64,000 nucleotides of DNA from Tangfeifania diversioriginum (GTDB taxonomy: Bacteria; Bacteroidota; Bacteroidia; Bacteroidales; Prolixibacteraceae): assembly GCA_945873105.1 (NCBI GenBank), contig CAMCBW010000015.1, forward strand, positions 1-64,000, given 5' to 3'. Made by a program: the position numbers and the translations under genes. Numbering within the stretch: position 1 is the stretch's first letter; the number at the start of each line of letters is the position of its first letter. Shown here piece by piece: positions 26,896 to 34,636 of this stretch. The notes under the pieces were generated by a model. That model saw only the letters and a list, made by a program, of their open reading frames with translations, was not told the DNA's origin and ran no database searches.

Positions 26896-26959
26896 CTGTT
26901 CCGGACTTCATCTTCCGTCAATTCGCCTCCCCGTCTCGCCGTTTCAAAAGATAATATTT

Positions 26960-26979
26960 AGACGTTGCATGCAACGTCT
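26960..26979. repeat. Perfect 20-bp palindrome
   Basis: AGACGTTGCATGCAACGTCT is perfectly self-complementary. It lies in a non-coding gap between the higA fragment and the hyf-type relic, and could be a dispersed REP-like unit or a protein-binding site. No second copy is present in this window. Confidence 0.6.
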
Positions 26980-26997
26980 GTACTGTAGTTTTTTTCA

Positions 26998-27560
26998 TCA
27001 CTCCCTGCCCGTCAACGCCAGCAAACCATTGATGATCGTCAATGGATGCGCCGGGTTACCGGCAATGTAGAGATCTACCCGGTTATTTTCAAGGAAACTG
27101 CGGTCCAGGGCAGGGGAACCTTCAAAGATGCCGCCGCTGATGGCGTCAGAGCCACACAAGACTACCATCTTCGGATCAGGAGTGGCGTCGTAGCAGATTT
27201 GCAGCGGTTCAGCCATGTTGGCCGTTATCGGACCGGTAATGACAATCCCATCGGCATGGCGGGGGGAGGCAACGAACTCAATCCCGAAACGGCTTAAGTC
27301 GAACTGCACGTTGTTGGCAGCATTGAGTTCCCATTCGCAGCTGTTGTCGCCTCCGGCCGAGACTTGCCGAAGCTTAAGCGAAGAGCCAAACAATAAACTG
27401 AAATTTTTCGGGATAATGGCTTGGTTAACTTCAACAGGTTGGTCTACGCCTTCTCTGATGATCAACCTTTCCCGCTCTGTTTCAAATCCGCAGAGGCTCT
27501 TCCAGACTTGTGCAAAAGCAGTGGAATGTCTTACTACCGTATCCCCCTGCTGGCCCGGGT
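26998..27560 (-). pseudogene. In-frame hybrid relic of hydrogenase-like large and small subunit genes
   Basis: The C-terminal 170 residues closely match the HyfI-like protein at 35756 (for example AGGDNSCEWELNAANNVQFD is shared). The preceding stretch DTVVRHSTAFAQVWKSLCGF matches an internal segment of the HyfG-like protein at 36721 (DTVIGHTTAFAQIWESLCGF). The two are joined at ETERERL, where both parents carry an RE/RER sequence, suggesting a microhomology-mediated deletion that removed the end of one gene and the start of the next while keeping frame. The ORF track extends this frame upstream to 27666 into an unrelated repeat. It is a relic of a second copy of the whole locus and shares its unusual cysteine losses. 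Confidence 0.82.
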
Positions 27561-27823
27561 CTTCGACCCTTGTCTTGCTTTGTAAAAGCAAAAAAATCAA
27601 ATAGTTTTTCAACCCGGTTACCATCGGGTCGACATCTGCAAATGAGGGCAAAATTGCACAAATCATGGATTTTGAGAATTGAATCTCATATTGAAATCCC
27701 CTCCGCCCTTCGATTGGAACAAAGGTGGGTTGTTTGGTTGAGGTAAGGTATGTTCCTGATAAGATGTCTAATTACACCCATTACTCCATCAGCAAAAAGT
27801 CGGCAATTTATACATGTTTTACT
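27552..27823. repeat. Duplicated segment, copy A (partner at 28671)
   Basis: This segment matches 28671-28938 throughout, including ATCTGCAAATGAGGGCA, TGTTCCTGATAAGATGTCTA and the last codons of the AAA/DUF4143 ATPase gene read on the minus strand. In copy A those codons (IADFLLME) are interrupted by stop codons, so it is the decayed copy. It has no gene of its own. Confidence 0.8.
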
Positions 27824-27928
27824 CAAATATTAGGCTTCGATGGCAATTATTACATGAGATAAACAAATCCTGAAATAGTTTTGAAAAACAAAACTTATTG
27901 GTATATTTATATTGTAAAACAATACGCA

Positions 27929-28222
27929 ATGAAAATAGTATCACACAAAATACTATTCGATTTTTACCAAAAGTACCATGAGGCTGAAGTGCCATTAAAC
28001 CATTGGTTCAGAACGGCAAAGAGTGCTAAATGGAAGTGTTTTGCCGACATCAAAAAGGATTTTAACAGTGTGGACAGTATCGGCAACCAGAGATACGTAT
28101 TCAATATAAAAGGAAATACCTACAGATTGGTAGTGGTCATTCAATTTTTACATGGCTACATCTATATCAGATTTGTTGGAACTCATGCCGAATATGATAA
28201 AATTGATTGTAAAACAATTTAG
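27929..28222 (+). CDS. higB: HigB-type mRNA interferase toxin
   Basis: Using the ATG at 27929 (MKIVSHKILFDFYQKY) instead of the track start at 27881 gives a 97-residue protein matching the HigB toxin family. Features are NHWFRTAKSAKWKCFADIKK in the middle and the C-terminal YIRFVGTHAEYDKID, where the histidine and aspartate form part of the active-site surface. HigB cleaves mRNA on the ribosome. The antitoxin gene follows 13 bp later in the toxin-first order typical of higBA. Confidence 0.9.
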   Translation: MKIVSHKILFDFYQKYHEAEVPLNHWFRTAKSAKWKCFADIKKDFNSVDSIGNQRYVFNIKGNTYRLVVVIQFLHGYIYIRFVGTHAEYDKIDCKTI

Positions 28223-28235
28223 AATCCCATACAAT

Positions 28236-28601
28236 ATGGAAAGAATAATATCAGAAGACGTTTATAAAACCGCATTGGAGAGGATAGAAGAACTTTTGCC
28301 CATGGTCTCAGACAGTACGCCAATATATGACCGAAAAGCCATTGAATTGAAAATTATGTCTGATATAGTGATTGAATATGAGGAGCATCATTTTCCAATT
28401 GGCAAAACTTCGCTGGCAGATGTGGTAAAAATGAGGCTGGAGCAAGAAGCCATGTCACAGCGCGAATTGGCGAAAAAAATAGGCGTTTCTCCCTCCCGTG
28501 TTAGTGAGTATCTTACCGGCAAGAGTGAACCTACCCTAAAAATAGCCCGAAATATCAGTAAAATACTCAACATCGAACCGGCCATTGTTTTAGGTTTATG
28601 A
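28236..28601 (+). CDS. higA: HigA-type antitoxin with C-terminal helix-turn-helix
   Basis: The track start at 28152 overlaps higB; the ATG at 28236 (MERIISEDVYKTALERIEEL) gives 121 residues. The N-terminal helical region should bind the toxin. The C-terminal XRE domain is SQRELAKKIGVSPSRVSEYL. It neutralises HigB and probably represses the operon. A fragment of a second, similar higA lies at 26777, so this region once had two related modules. Confidence 0.9.
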   Translation: MERIISEDVYKTALERIEELLPMVSDSTPIYDRKAIELKIMSDIVIEYEEHHFPIGKTSLADVVKMRLEQEAMSQRELAKKIGVSPSRVSEYLTGKSEPTLKIARNISKILNIEPAIVLGL

Positions 28602-28670
28602 TTTCTGTTTCAGCATCCAAAGCTATCCAAATCACTTTCACTCCCAATCCCCGTATCTCCGTTTCCCTGG

Positions 28671-28938
28671 TGCGGGTCTGCGACCCTTGCCTTGCTTGTA
28701 GGACCCAAAAAGTCAAATAGTCTTTCAACCCGGTTATTATATGGTTGACATCTGCAAATGAGGGCAGGATTGCATAAATCATGAATTTTGAGCATTGAAT
28801 CTCCTATTGAAATCCCCCCTGCCCATTGATCTAAGCGAAGGGGGGTTACTTGGTTGAGGTGAGGTATGTTCCTGATAAGATGTCTAATTACACCCATTGC
28901 TCCATCAGTAAAAAGTCGGCAATGTATACATGTTTTAC
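28671..28938. repeat. Duplicated segment, copy B (contains the 3' end of the ATPase gene)
   Basis: It is the intact partner of 27552-27823. The segment begins GCGGGTCTGCGACCCTTGCC and includes the stop region of the ATPase gene. The left 60 bp also recur at 30270-30328, upstream of the same ATPase gene, so the gene is bracketed by this sequence. Confidence 0.8.
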
Positions 28939-30108
28939 GCCGTCTATATTGTCTTTCCAAAAATCATCCATTGTTACCACATATTTGGGATGATTGTCTT
29001 TTATTTCCAGTAGTGGTTTAAATTCACGGTCAATTGTTGATTGCTCCGTCATTTTATAAGCAACTTGAATATATATTTTGTTGTCATTTTTTTCACCAAC
29101 AAAATCAATTTCCCGCTCTCCCCATTTTCCGGTAAAAACTTTAAAACCCCTTCTTTTCAATTCAAGCATAACAATGTTTTCGAGCACTCCTGAAATCATT
29201 CTGTCTTTGTATCCCATTACGGCGTAAATAATTGCCTGATCCCCTGCAAAATATTTTTCATAGGTTTTTAATATTTCCTTTCCCGCCAAATCGTATCTTG
29301 GAATCCGGTCGATGATAAAAGCGCTTTCAAGTGCATTCAGGTAATTGTAAACTGTATTCAGGTCAATTTTTCTGTGCTGGCTTTTAAAATAGTCGGCCAC
29401 ATTCTTTGCAGAGAACTTATTCCCGACATTATCCAATACAAATTTCACAACTCTTTCCAGAAGTTCCACATCGCGTATTTTATTGCGCTGTATGGTGTCA
29501 CGTAAAATAGCTGAAGAATAAATATCGAAAACTATTTTGTAAGCCGATTCTATCGGATAATCAGCGACGTGTAATACCGGGAATCCACCCATTCTGAGGA
29601 AAGTATCAAATTCGGTTTTGGTAGTTAATTCCGCAATACCTGTTCGTGCAGTCTTAAACCGAAGGGTTTCTGAAAAAGAAAGCGGATATAGGTGGATTTC
29701 CACGTAACGACCGGTAAGATAGGTAGCAAGCTCGGAGGACAAGAGCCGGGAATTGGAACCTGTTAGGTAGATATCAACATCAAAATCAGCAAGAAATGAA
29801 TTGACGGCTTTTTCCCAGGATTCAACTTCTTGTATCTCATCAAGAAGTATATAACTTCTTTTGTTTTTAACAATTCGCTCTTTTATATAGGCATAAAGCT
29901 TTTCCGAACGTTCGATATCGGAAAACTCAAGACTTTCGAAATTCAGATAAATTATTTGACTTTCGCCAATTCCCCTTTCAAGTAAATCTTCTTTTAACAA
30001 CTTTAGAATTACCGATTTGCCACTCCTTCTGATACCGGTAATTACTTTTATTAGCGGTTTGTCTACAAAGGGTTTGATTTGTTTTAAATACAAGTCTCTT
30101 TTAATCAT
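28888..30108 (-). CDS. AAA ATPase with C-terminal DUF4143 domain
   Basis: The 406-residue protein has a Walker A motif ITGIRRSGKSVILK at about residue 25, a Walker B-like SYILLDEIQEVE, and the sensor-like IYLTGSNSRLLSSELA. A DUF4143 domain in the second half contains a nuclease-like segment GEREIDFVGEKNDNKIYIQ. This is the large, mobile family of AAA_14/DUF4143 proteins found scattered through anaerobes and archaea, often next to toxin-antitoxin genes; function unknown. Its promoter region has two GGTTATAACC palindromes. The 3' end is duplicated at 27763-27823 in decayed form. Confidence 0.9.
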   Translation of the reverse strand: MIKRDLYLKQIKPFVDKPLIKVITGIRRSGKSVILKLLKEDLLERGIGESQIIYLNFESLEFSDIERSEKLYAYIKERIVKNKRSYILLDEIQEVESWEKAVNSFLADFDVDIYLTGSNSRLLSSELATYLTGRYVEIHLYPLSFSETLRFKTARTGIAELTTKTEFDTFLRMGGFPVLHVADYPIESAYKIVFDIYSSAILRDTIQRNKIRDVELLERVVKFVLDNVGNKFSAKNVADYFKSQHRKIDLNTVYNYLNALESAFIIDRIPRYDLAGKEILKTYEKYFAGDQAIIYAVMGYKDRMISGVLENIVMLELKRRGFKVFTGKWGEREIDFVGEKNDNKIYIQVAYKMTEQSTIDREFKPLLEIKDNHPKYVVTMDDFWKDNIDGVKHVYIADFLLMEQWV

Positions 30109-30121
30109 TTGTAATTTTTAA

Positions 30122-30175
30122 GGTTATAACCACAAATATGGGAATTATTACTGGATTATTTATGGTTATAACCAT
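30122..30175 (-). promoter_or_regulatory. Pair of GGTTATAACC palindromes upstream of the ATPase gene
   Basis: GGTTATAACC occurs at 30122-30131 and again at 30164-30173, where the symmetry extends to ATGGTTATAACCAT. The centres are 42 bp apart, four helical turns, placing both sites on one face of the DNA. They lie 14-67 bp before the ATPase start and are probably an operator. The cognate regulator is unknown. Confidence 0.6.
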
Positions 30176-30269
30176 AATAAAGTTACATTATAAGGTAGTT
30201 TTACAGGTTATAATGTCATATAAAAATTAATAACGGATTCCAAAATGGGGATACTGACTTATGACCTGG

Positions 30270-30328
30270 CGCGGGTCTACGACCAATGCCTTGCTTGCAG
30301 GAGCAAAAAAGTCAAATAGTCTTTCAAC
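30270..30328. repeat. Third copy of the TCAAATAGTCTTTCAAC repeat
   Basis: The sequence GCGGGTCTACGACC through AGTCAAATAGTCTTTCAAC matches the left part of the repeats at 27552 and 28671. It lies between the ATPase gene and the sulfatase gene. Nothing else is recognisable in the gap 30176-30395. Confidence 0.7.
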
Positions 30329-30395
30329 GTGATGTTAAGTGCTTATCTTTATATAATTAACAACATCATATTTCAACCCTTATTTTGCATCGGAA

Positions 30396-32243
30396 ATGAA
30401 ATTTAAAATCAGGTTAATAGCTATTGGTACTTGTGCTTTTATTTTGACTCTGCCCAACCTGACATCGATGGCGGCTAAAACCAACCCAATACCATCGTTA
30501 AAGGCACCCAACGTGATCATTGTTCTTAGCGACGATCAAGGTTATGGCGACTTGTCGCTGACAGGGAATCCAATTTTAAAGACTCCCAACATGGACAAAT
30601 TGGCTCGCGATGGGGTGCAATTCTCAAATTTTCATGTGGATGCCTATTGCACACCCACGCGCTCCGCATTGTTGACCGGGCGCTACAGCCATCGGGTAGG
30701 CGGTTGGGGGACAATCAATGGCCGTAACATGCTGCGCGATGAAGAAGTGACGATGGCAAATGTTTTTCATCACAACGGCTACATAACAGGTCATTTCGGC
30801 AAGTGGCACCTCGGTACCAGTTACCCTTACCGGCCTATAGACCGGGGTTTTGACGAGTGGCTCGGGCATGGCGATGGCGGCACTGGTTGCACCTCCGACT
30901 ACTGGGGCAACGATCGGGTTAACGACTATTACATCCACAATGGCCTGTGGGAGGAAAAACCGCACACTGGGTATGAGTGTGATGTTTTTTTTGATGCGGC
31001 GATGCAATTTATCAGCAAAAATAAAAACCGGCCATTCTTCACCTACCTGGCGCTTTATAATCCGCATGGTCCGTGCAGTAATCCTGATCCGGAATGGGCG
31101 AAAAGCTACCAGGGTGAGAAGGTTCCTGGCGACTTCTATGCTGCCATCGTCAATTTGGACGAGAACCTTGGCCGGCTCCGCCAATTCCTCCTGAAGGAGG
31201 GACTCACGGAAAACACCCTGCTGATTTTTCTTTCCGACAATGGCTCGGCACAGGGAGAAAAAGTATTTAATGCTGGCATGCGCGGCAAGAAAGGTTCACC
31301 CTACGATGGTGGCCACCGTGTGCCGTTTTTCCTTTATTGGCCGGCGGGAGGATTCGAGATGCCAGCAACGTTAAATCGGCTAGCAGCCCATCTGGACTGG
31401 CTGCCGACATTGGTCGACCTGTGCGGATTGAAGCTGCCTGAACAGATCGCATTTGATGGGATAAGTCTGAAACCATTGTTGGAGAAGAAAGACTCCTCTT
31501 TGCCAAATCGAACCATTATTATGGGTACCCCGGGAAATGATACCGGGGCAAATCCGCAATCGCCAAAATATGGCCAAAACTGTGCTGTGATGACTGATCG
31601 GTGGCGGTTGGTGAATAACCAGGAACTCTATGACATGGCAACTGACCCGGGACAAATGTTGAATGTTGCCGGTGAGCACCGCGATGTGGTCAATGAGCTG
31701 CATGCGGTTTATCAAAAGTATTGGGAGGATGTCAGTGCGAAAGACAAGGGCTGGAGAGGTCGCCCTGTCATAGGTTCTCCCAACATGCCTGAAGTTGCAC
31801 TCTGTGCGGAGGATTGGTACACAACCGAGGGAAATTGTCCCTGGAACCAGGGGGCGGTGGCACTCGGTTCAGTCTCATTTGGCAAATGGCCGGTACGTTT
31901 TGCTGAAGCGGGGACCTACCGGATTGAACTTCGCCGATGGCCACGCGAACTGGATACACCCATGGCTGAGACTCCAGCCATCGAAAAGACTATCGATGCG
32001 TGGTTGAATGGAAAACCGGTGAGCAACACGCTGTACAACGCTAAACCAGTGGCATTGCCGGTAACCAAGGCACAACTACGGATTGGTGAAAATGTGCAGG
32101 GATTGAAGGTAGCACAGGGGGATAAAGTAGCAGTGTTCAAAATGAAAGTCGGGGCTGGCCTAACCGACATCTCAACCACATTGTTTGACGAGCGTGGCAA
32201 GCCACTGTGTAGCGCCTTCTATGTAGAAATACGGAAATTATAA
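30396..32243 (+). CDS. Exported sulfatase with C-terminal accessory domain
   Basis: The 615-residue protein has a signal peptide (about 1-27, ending TSMAAK), and a sulfatase core beginning NVIIVLSDDQGYGD. The modified cysteine is in CTPTRSALLTGRYS and metal or substrate residues in GHFGKWHLGT and FLSDNGSAQGEKV. Beyond residue 450 an extra beta-rich region (FAEAGTYRIELRRWPRE) resembles accessory domains seen in arylsulfatase A-type enzymes of Bacteroidota. It should desulfate a glycan in the periplasm. It is followed 94 bp later by a GH10 xylanase, so a sulfated or mixed xylan-like substrate is conceivable. Confidence 0.92.
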   Translation: MKFKIRLIAIGTCAFILTLPNLTSMAAKTNPIPSLKAPNVIIVLSDDQGYGDLSLTGNPILKTPNMDKLARDGVQFSNFHVDAYCTPTRSALLTGRYSHRVGGWGTINGRNMLRDEEVTMANVFHHNGYITGHFGKWHLGTSYPYRPIDRGFDEWLGHGDGGTGCTSDYWGNDRVNDYYIHNGLWEEKPHTGYECDVFFDAAMQFISKNKNRPFFTYLALYNPHGPCSNPDPEWAKSYQGEKVPGDFYAAIVNLDENLGRLRQFLLKEGLTENTLLIFLSDNGSAQGEKVFNAGMRGKKGSPYDGGHRVPFFLYWPAGGFEMPATLNRLAAHLDWLPTLVDLCGLKLPEQIAFDGISLKPLLEKKDSSLPNRTIIMGTPGNDTGANPQSPKYGQNCAVMTDRWRLVNNQELYDMATDPGQMLNVAGEHRDVVNELHAVYQKYWEDVSAKDKGWRGRPVIGSPNMPEVALCAEDWYTTEGNCPWNQGAVALGSVSFGKWPVRFAEAGTYRIELRRWPRELDTPMAETPAIEKTIDAWLNGKPVSNTLYNAKPVALPVTKAQLRIGENVQGLKVAQGDKVAVFKMKVGAGLTDISTTLFDERGKPLCSAFYVEIRKL

Positions 32244-32337
32244 ACAGACCTGCCGGTCCCAAGAACATTAAAATTTAGTATTCTGCAAGCGAAGTATGGA
32301 TGGAGAAAGAAAAAGACCAACACAAATTTACCATAAA

Positions 32338-33594
32338 ATGAGACTGATAATTTATTTACTTAAAAGGAGCAGTGTTTTGGTTGTTGCACTTTTAGCCTTT
32401 TTGCAATTTGAATGTGCTGCGCAGAAATCAGAAACGGAGCAATCCATTGACCGTATCCGGAAGGGGGCAATCCTTGTAAAAGCAAAGCCTGGTGCGAAGG
32501 TGCAAGTGGAGCAGGTTGCCCATGAATTCTGGTTTGGTTGTGCCATCCCCAACAGCTTCGTCGACGGTTCGATGTCGGAAAATGACAAGAAACAATTCGA
32601 AGAGAAGTTTCTTTCCAATTTTAATTCGGCGGTAACCGAAAATGCCGTGAAATGGGGCACGATGGAGCGCCGGAAAGGGGAGGTGAACTATTCAGTCATT
32701 GAGGACATTTTAAAATGGACCGAGGCGAACAAGATCCCGATCCGGGGACACAACCTCTTTTGGGGGATTCCGCAGTTTGTCCAGCCCTGGGTGAAAGAGC
32801 TGTCGGATGAAGAACTGGAACGCACGCTGAAGAACCGTGCCGAAACCGTAACTGCCCGCTACAAAGGCAGGTTTGTAGAGTACGACCTGAACAATGAAAT
32901 GGTTCATGGAAATTATTATGAAGACAGGCTAGGCGCCGACATTACAAGTAAAATGGCGAAATGGTCGCAAAATGGCGACCCGGACATCAAGCTCTGGCTG
33001 AATGATTACGACATCCTGACCGGTAAAAAACTGCCGGAGTACATGGCTCAGATCCGTAGGTACCTAAAAGAGGGGGTCCCGGTTGCAGGGATTGGCGTAC
33101 AAGGCCACCTACACGCCGAAACATTCGATCGCCTTCAACTCAAGAATGCGCTCGATTCGCTGGCACAGTTTCATTTGCCCATCCGTGTAACAGAATTCAA
33201 CATCCCCGGCCAAAGGTCAAAATATTACGAGGACCGGAAATTGAAACTGACCGAGGAAGAGGAGCTGCAAAAAGCAACTGAACTGGTGGACTATTACAGA
33301 ATCTGCTTTGCCCATCCTGCAGTTGAGGGAATGATCATGTGGGGATTTTGGGAAGGGGCCAACTGGATTCCGGTTTCATCGCTCTACAAACGCGACTGGT
33401 CGCCAACTCCGGCGGCAGAAGCATACAAAAACCTGGTCTTCAAAGAGTGGTGGACCAGGGAAGAGGGCAAAGTCAATCGTAAGGGAGAACTTTCCATTCC
33501 GGCATTTTTCGGAAAATACAAGGTCACCGTTGACGGCAACACCAAAACAGTTGATTTGAACAGAGCGCAGGGGAATGTGTTTGTTACTTTTTGA
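32338..33594 (+). CDS. GH10 endo-1,4-beta-xylanase, divergent, exported
   Basis: The track begins at 32296; the ATG at 32338 gives a better signal peptide (MRLIIYLLKRSSVLVVALLA, ending ECAAQ), leaving a 418-residue precursor. The barrel keeps the acid/base glutamate in EYDLNNEMVHGNYY and the nucleophile in IRVTEFNIPG, but both contexts differ from the textbook WDVVNEA and ITELD of the protein at 2758. This divergent GH10 group is common in Bacteroidota and some members act on substituted or non-xylan substrates. A short beta-rich C-terminus (about 35 residues) follows the barrel. It is probably coexpressed with the upstream sulfatase. Confidence 0.88.
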   Translation: MRLIIYLLKRSSVLVVALLAFLQFECAAQKSETEQSIDRIRKGAILVKAKPGAKVQVEQVAHEFWFGCAIPNSFVDGSMSENDKKQFEEKFLSNFNSAVTENAVKWGTMERRKGEVNYSVIEDILKWTEANKIPIRGHNLFWGIPQFVQPWVKELSDEELERTLKNRAETVTARYKGRFVEYDLNNEMVHGNYYEDRLGADITSKMAKWSQNGDPDIKLWLNDYDILTGKKLPEYMAQIRRYLKEGVPVAGIGVQGHLHAETFDRLQLKNALDSLAQFHLPIRVTEFNIPGQRSKYYEDRKLKLTEEEELQKATELVDYYRICFAHPAVEGMIMWGFWEGANWIPVSSLYKRDWSPTPAAEAYKNLVFKEWWTREEGKVNRKGELSIPAFFGKYKVTVDGNTKTVDLNRAQGNVFVTF

Positions 33595-33647
33595 GAGGAT
33601 TACTAACGAGCCATTTTTGTTCGATTTTGAGGGTTTAGCGAAAGGGT

Positions 33648-33669
33648 ACCGCGAATTCCAATTCGCGGT
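33648..33669 (+). terminator. Strong hairpin after the second xylanase gene
   Basis: ACCGCGAATT and AATTCGCGGT form a perfect 10-bp stem with a two-base loop, 53 bp after the xylanase stop. It is followed by TGATTTTCGG rather than a clean T-run, so it is a probable but not certain terminator. Confidence 0.5.
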
Positions 33670-33759
33670 TGATTTTCGGCGAATCGGAATTTGCAGTTCC
33701 CGATAGCCAATCTATCGATTTAATAACGTATTAATTCAACTGGAGAAAGCTCGGTTTAG

Positions 33760-34032
33760 TTTTCTGAAACCGCTGTTTCATTTTCTAAAACCGCTGTTTC
33801 ATTTTGACCCTGATCTGTTATATTTCGACCCCGGTCACGACCTCTTTTACCTCGGTCTGTTTCATTTTAACCCTGATCTGTTATGGCTGGACCCCAGTCT
33901 GTTTCATTTTTATCCCGGTAACGCCCTCTTCGACCCCGGTCTGTTACATCCCGATCCCAGTCTGTTTTAATTTGACCCTGATCTGTTATGTTTTGACCCC
34001 GGTCTGTTTCATTTCAACCCTGATTAAGAAAT
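33760..34032. repeat. 21-bp tandem repeat array, about 13 units
   Basis: Units of exactly 21 bp run without phase slips from 33760. The first two are of the type TTTCTGAAACCGCTGTTTCA. The rest are diverged copies of TTTGACCCCGGTCTGTTTCA and TTTGACCCTGATCTGTTATG. Because 21 is divisible by three the array stays open as a 76-residue ORF (33804-34034), but that reads as an iterated hydrophobic peptide without a convincing ribosome site. I treat it as a minisatellite, not a gene. Confidence 0.85.
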
Positions 34033-34072
34033 AGCCCCGGCAGCACTTACACAGCCCTGACTGCCGGGGCTA
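34032..34072 (-). terminator. Terminator of the small minus-strand gene
   Basis: TAGCCCCGGCAG and CTGCCGGGGCTA pair perfectly over 12 bp with a 17-base loop. The hairpin starts 7 bp after the stop codon of the frameshifted gene on the minus strand and is followed on that strand by a short T-rich stretch. Confidence 0.8.
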
Positions 34073-34078
34073 CTAAAA

Positions 34079-34428
34079 TTATTGGACAACTAAAGGAACA
34101 TCAGGTTGATTGGATCTTCCCTGCGGAGCATACAAAAGTCCCAGGTCGTCGACAATGCTCTTCGTACCGGGTACGTTGAGCGAGGCGGCGATCTTTGACA
34201 TCTTGTAGGTAACCCTTGCAAACTGGTAGAGTTCGGCACCGGCCAGCATGCGGGTATCACTGACCATCTCGCTAAGGCGGCTCAGCTCACGCTCTACGGT
34301 TTGCAATTTGGTGTATAGCGCAAGATCTTTCTGCGCTTCATTGAGCAAAGGTGGATTGGGAGAAATAGCAGTCTCACGGGAGGCATATTAAATTCCGGCT
34401 GTCCGCCAAAATACCTAATTTTAGCCAT
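34079..34428 (-). pseudogene. Small unknown gene with an apparent 1-bp frameshift
   Basis: An ATG at 34428 opens a frame reading MAKIRYFGGQPEFNMPPV that would end prematurely. The track ORF (34079-34348, TTG start) continues in the next frame as ETAISPNPPLLNEAQKDLAL. Adding one C to the CCTCCC run near 34378 joins them into one protein of about 116 residues, with a helical middle (TVERELSRLSEMVSDTRM) and the end DLGLLYAPQGRSNQPDVP. I do not recognise the family. The frameshift may be genuine or an assembly error in a C-run. The strong terminator behind it suggests it was or is a real transcribed gene. Confidence 0.55.
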
Positions 34429-34636
34429 GGCCAACTTTTCTGTCCGGAAACGCAAAGCAGCCAAACCGGGTTAGGCTGGAAACTGTCTGATCCGGTCAAA
34501 TATTTGTGCCGGCGGGCAGTGAATAAAAAGAAGGGAATAGGCAATGAACAGGTGTCCATCCCACAAAAGGGGAGGTAAATGCATGGGCGAGTTCCATGGG
34601 TACTTACTGATATACAATAATTTAATTTTTCTATTG

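Noticed and set aside
27561-27666. N-terminal extension MICAILPSFADVDPMV of the hyf relic
   Set aside because: The same frame fragment occurs in the duplicate at 28567-28782 with an unrelated continuation, so it is part of the non-coding repeat.
33760-34032. Possible CRISPR array
   Set aside because: Repeats are contiguous 21-bp units without unique spacers, and no cas genes are nearby.
33804-34034. 76-residue ORF of repeated CFILTLICY-type peptides
   Set aside because: It is the translation of a 21-bp tandem repeat, which stays open because 21 is a multiple of three. No ribosome site or signal of coding use is visible.
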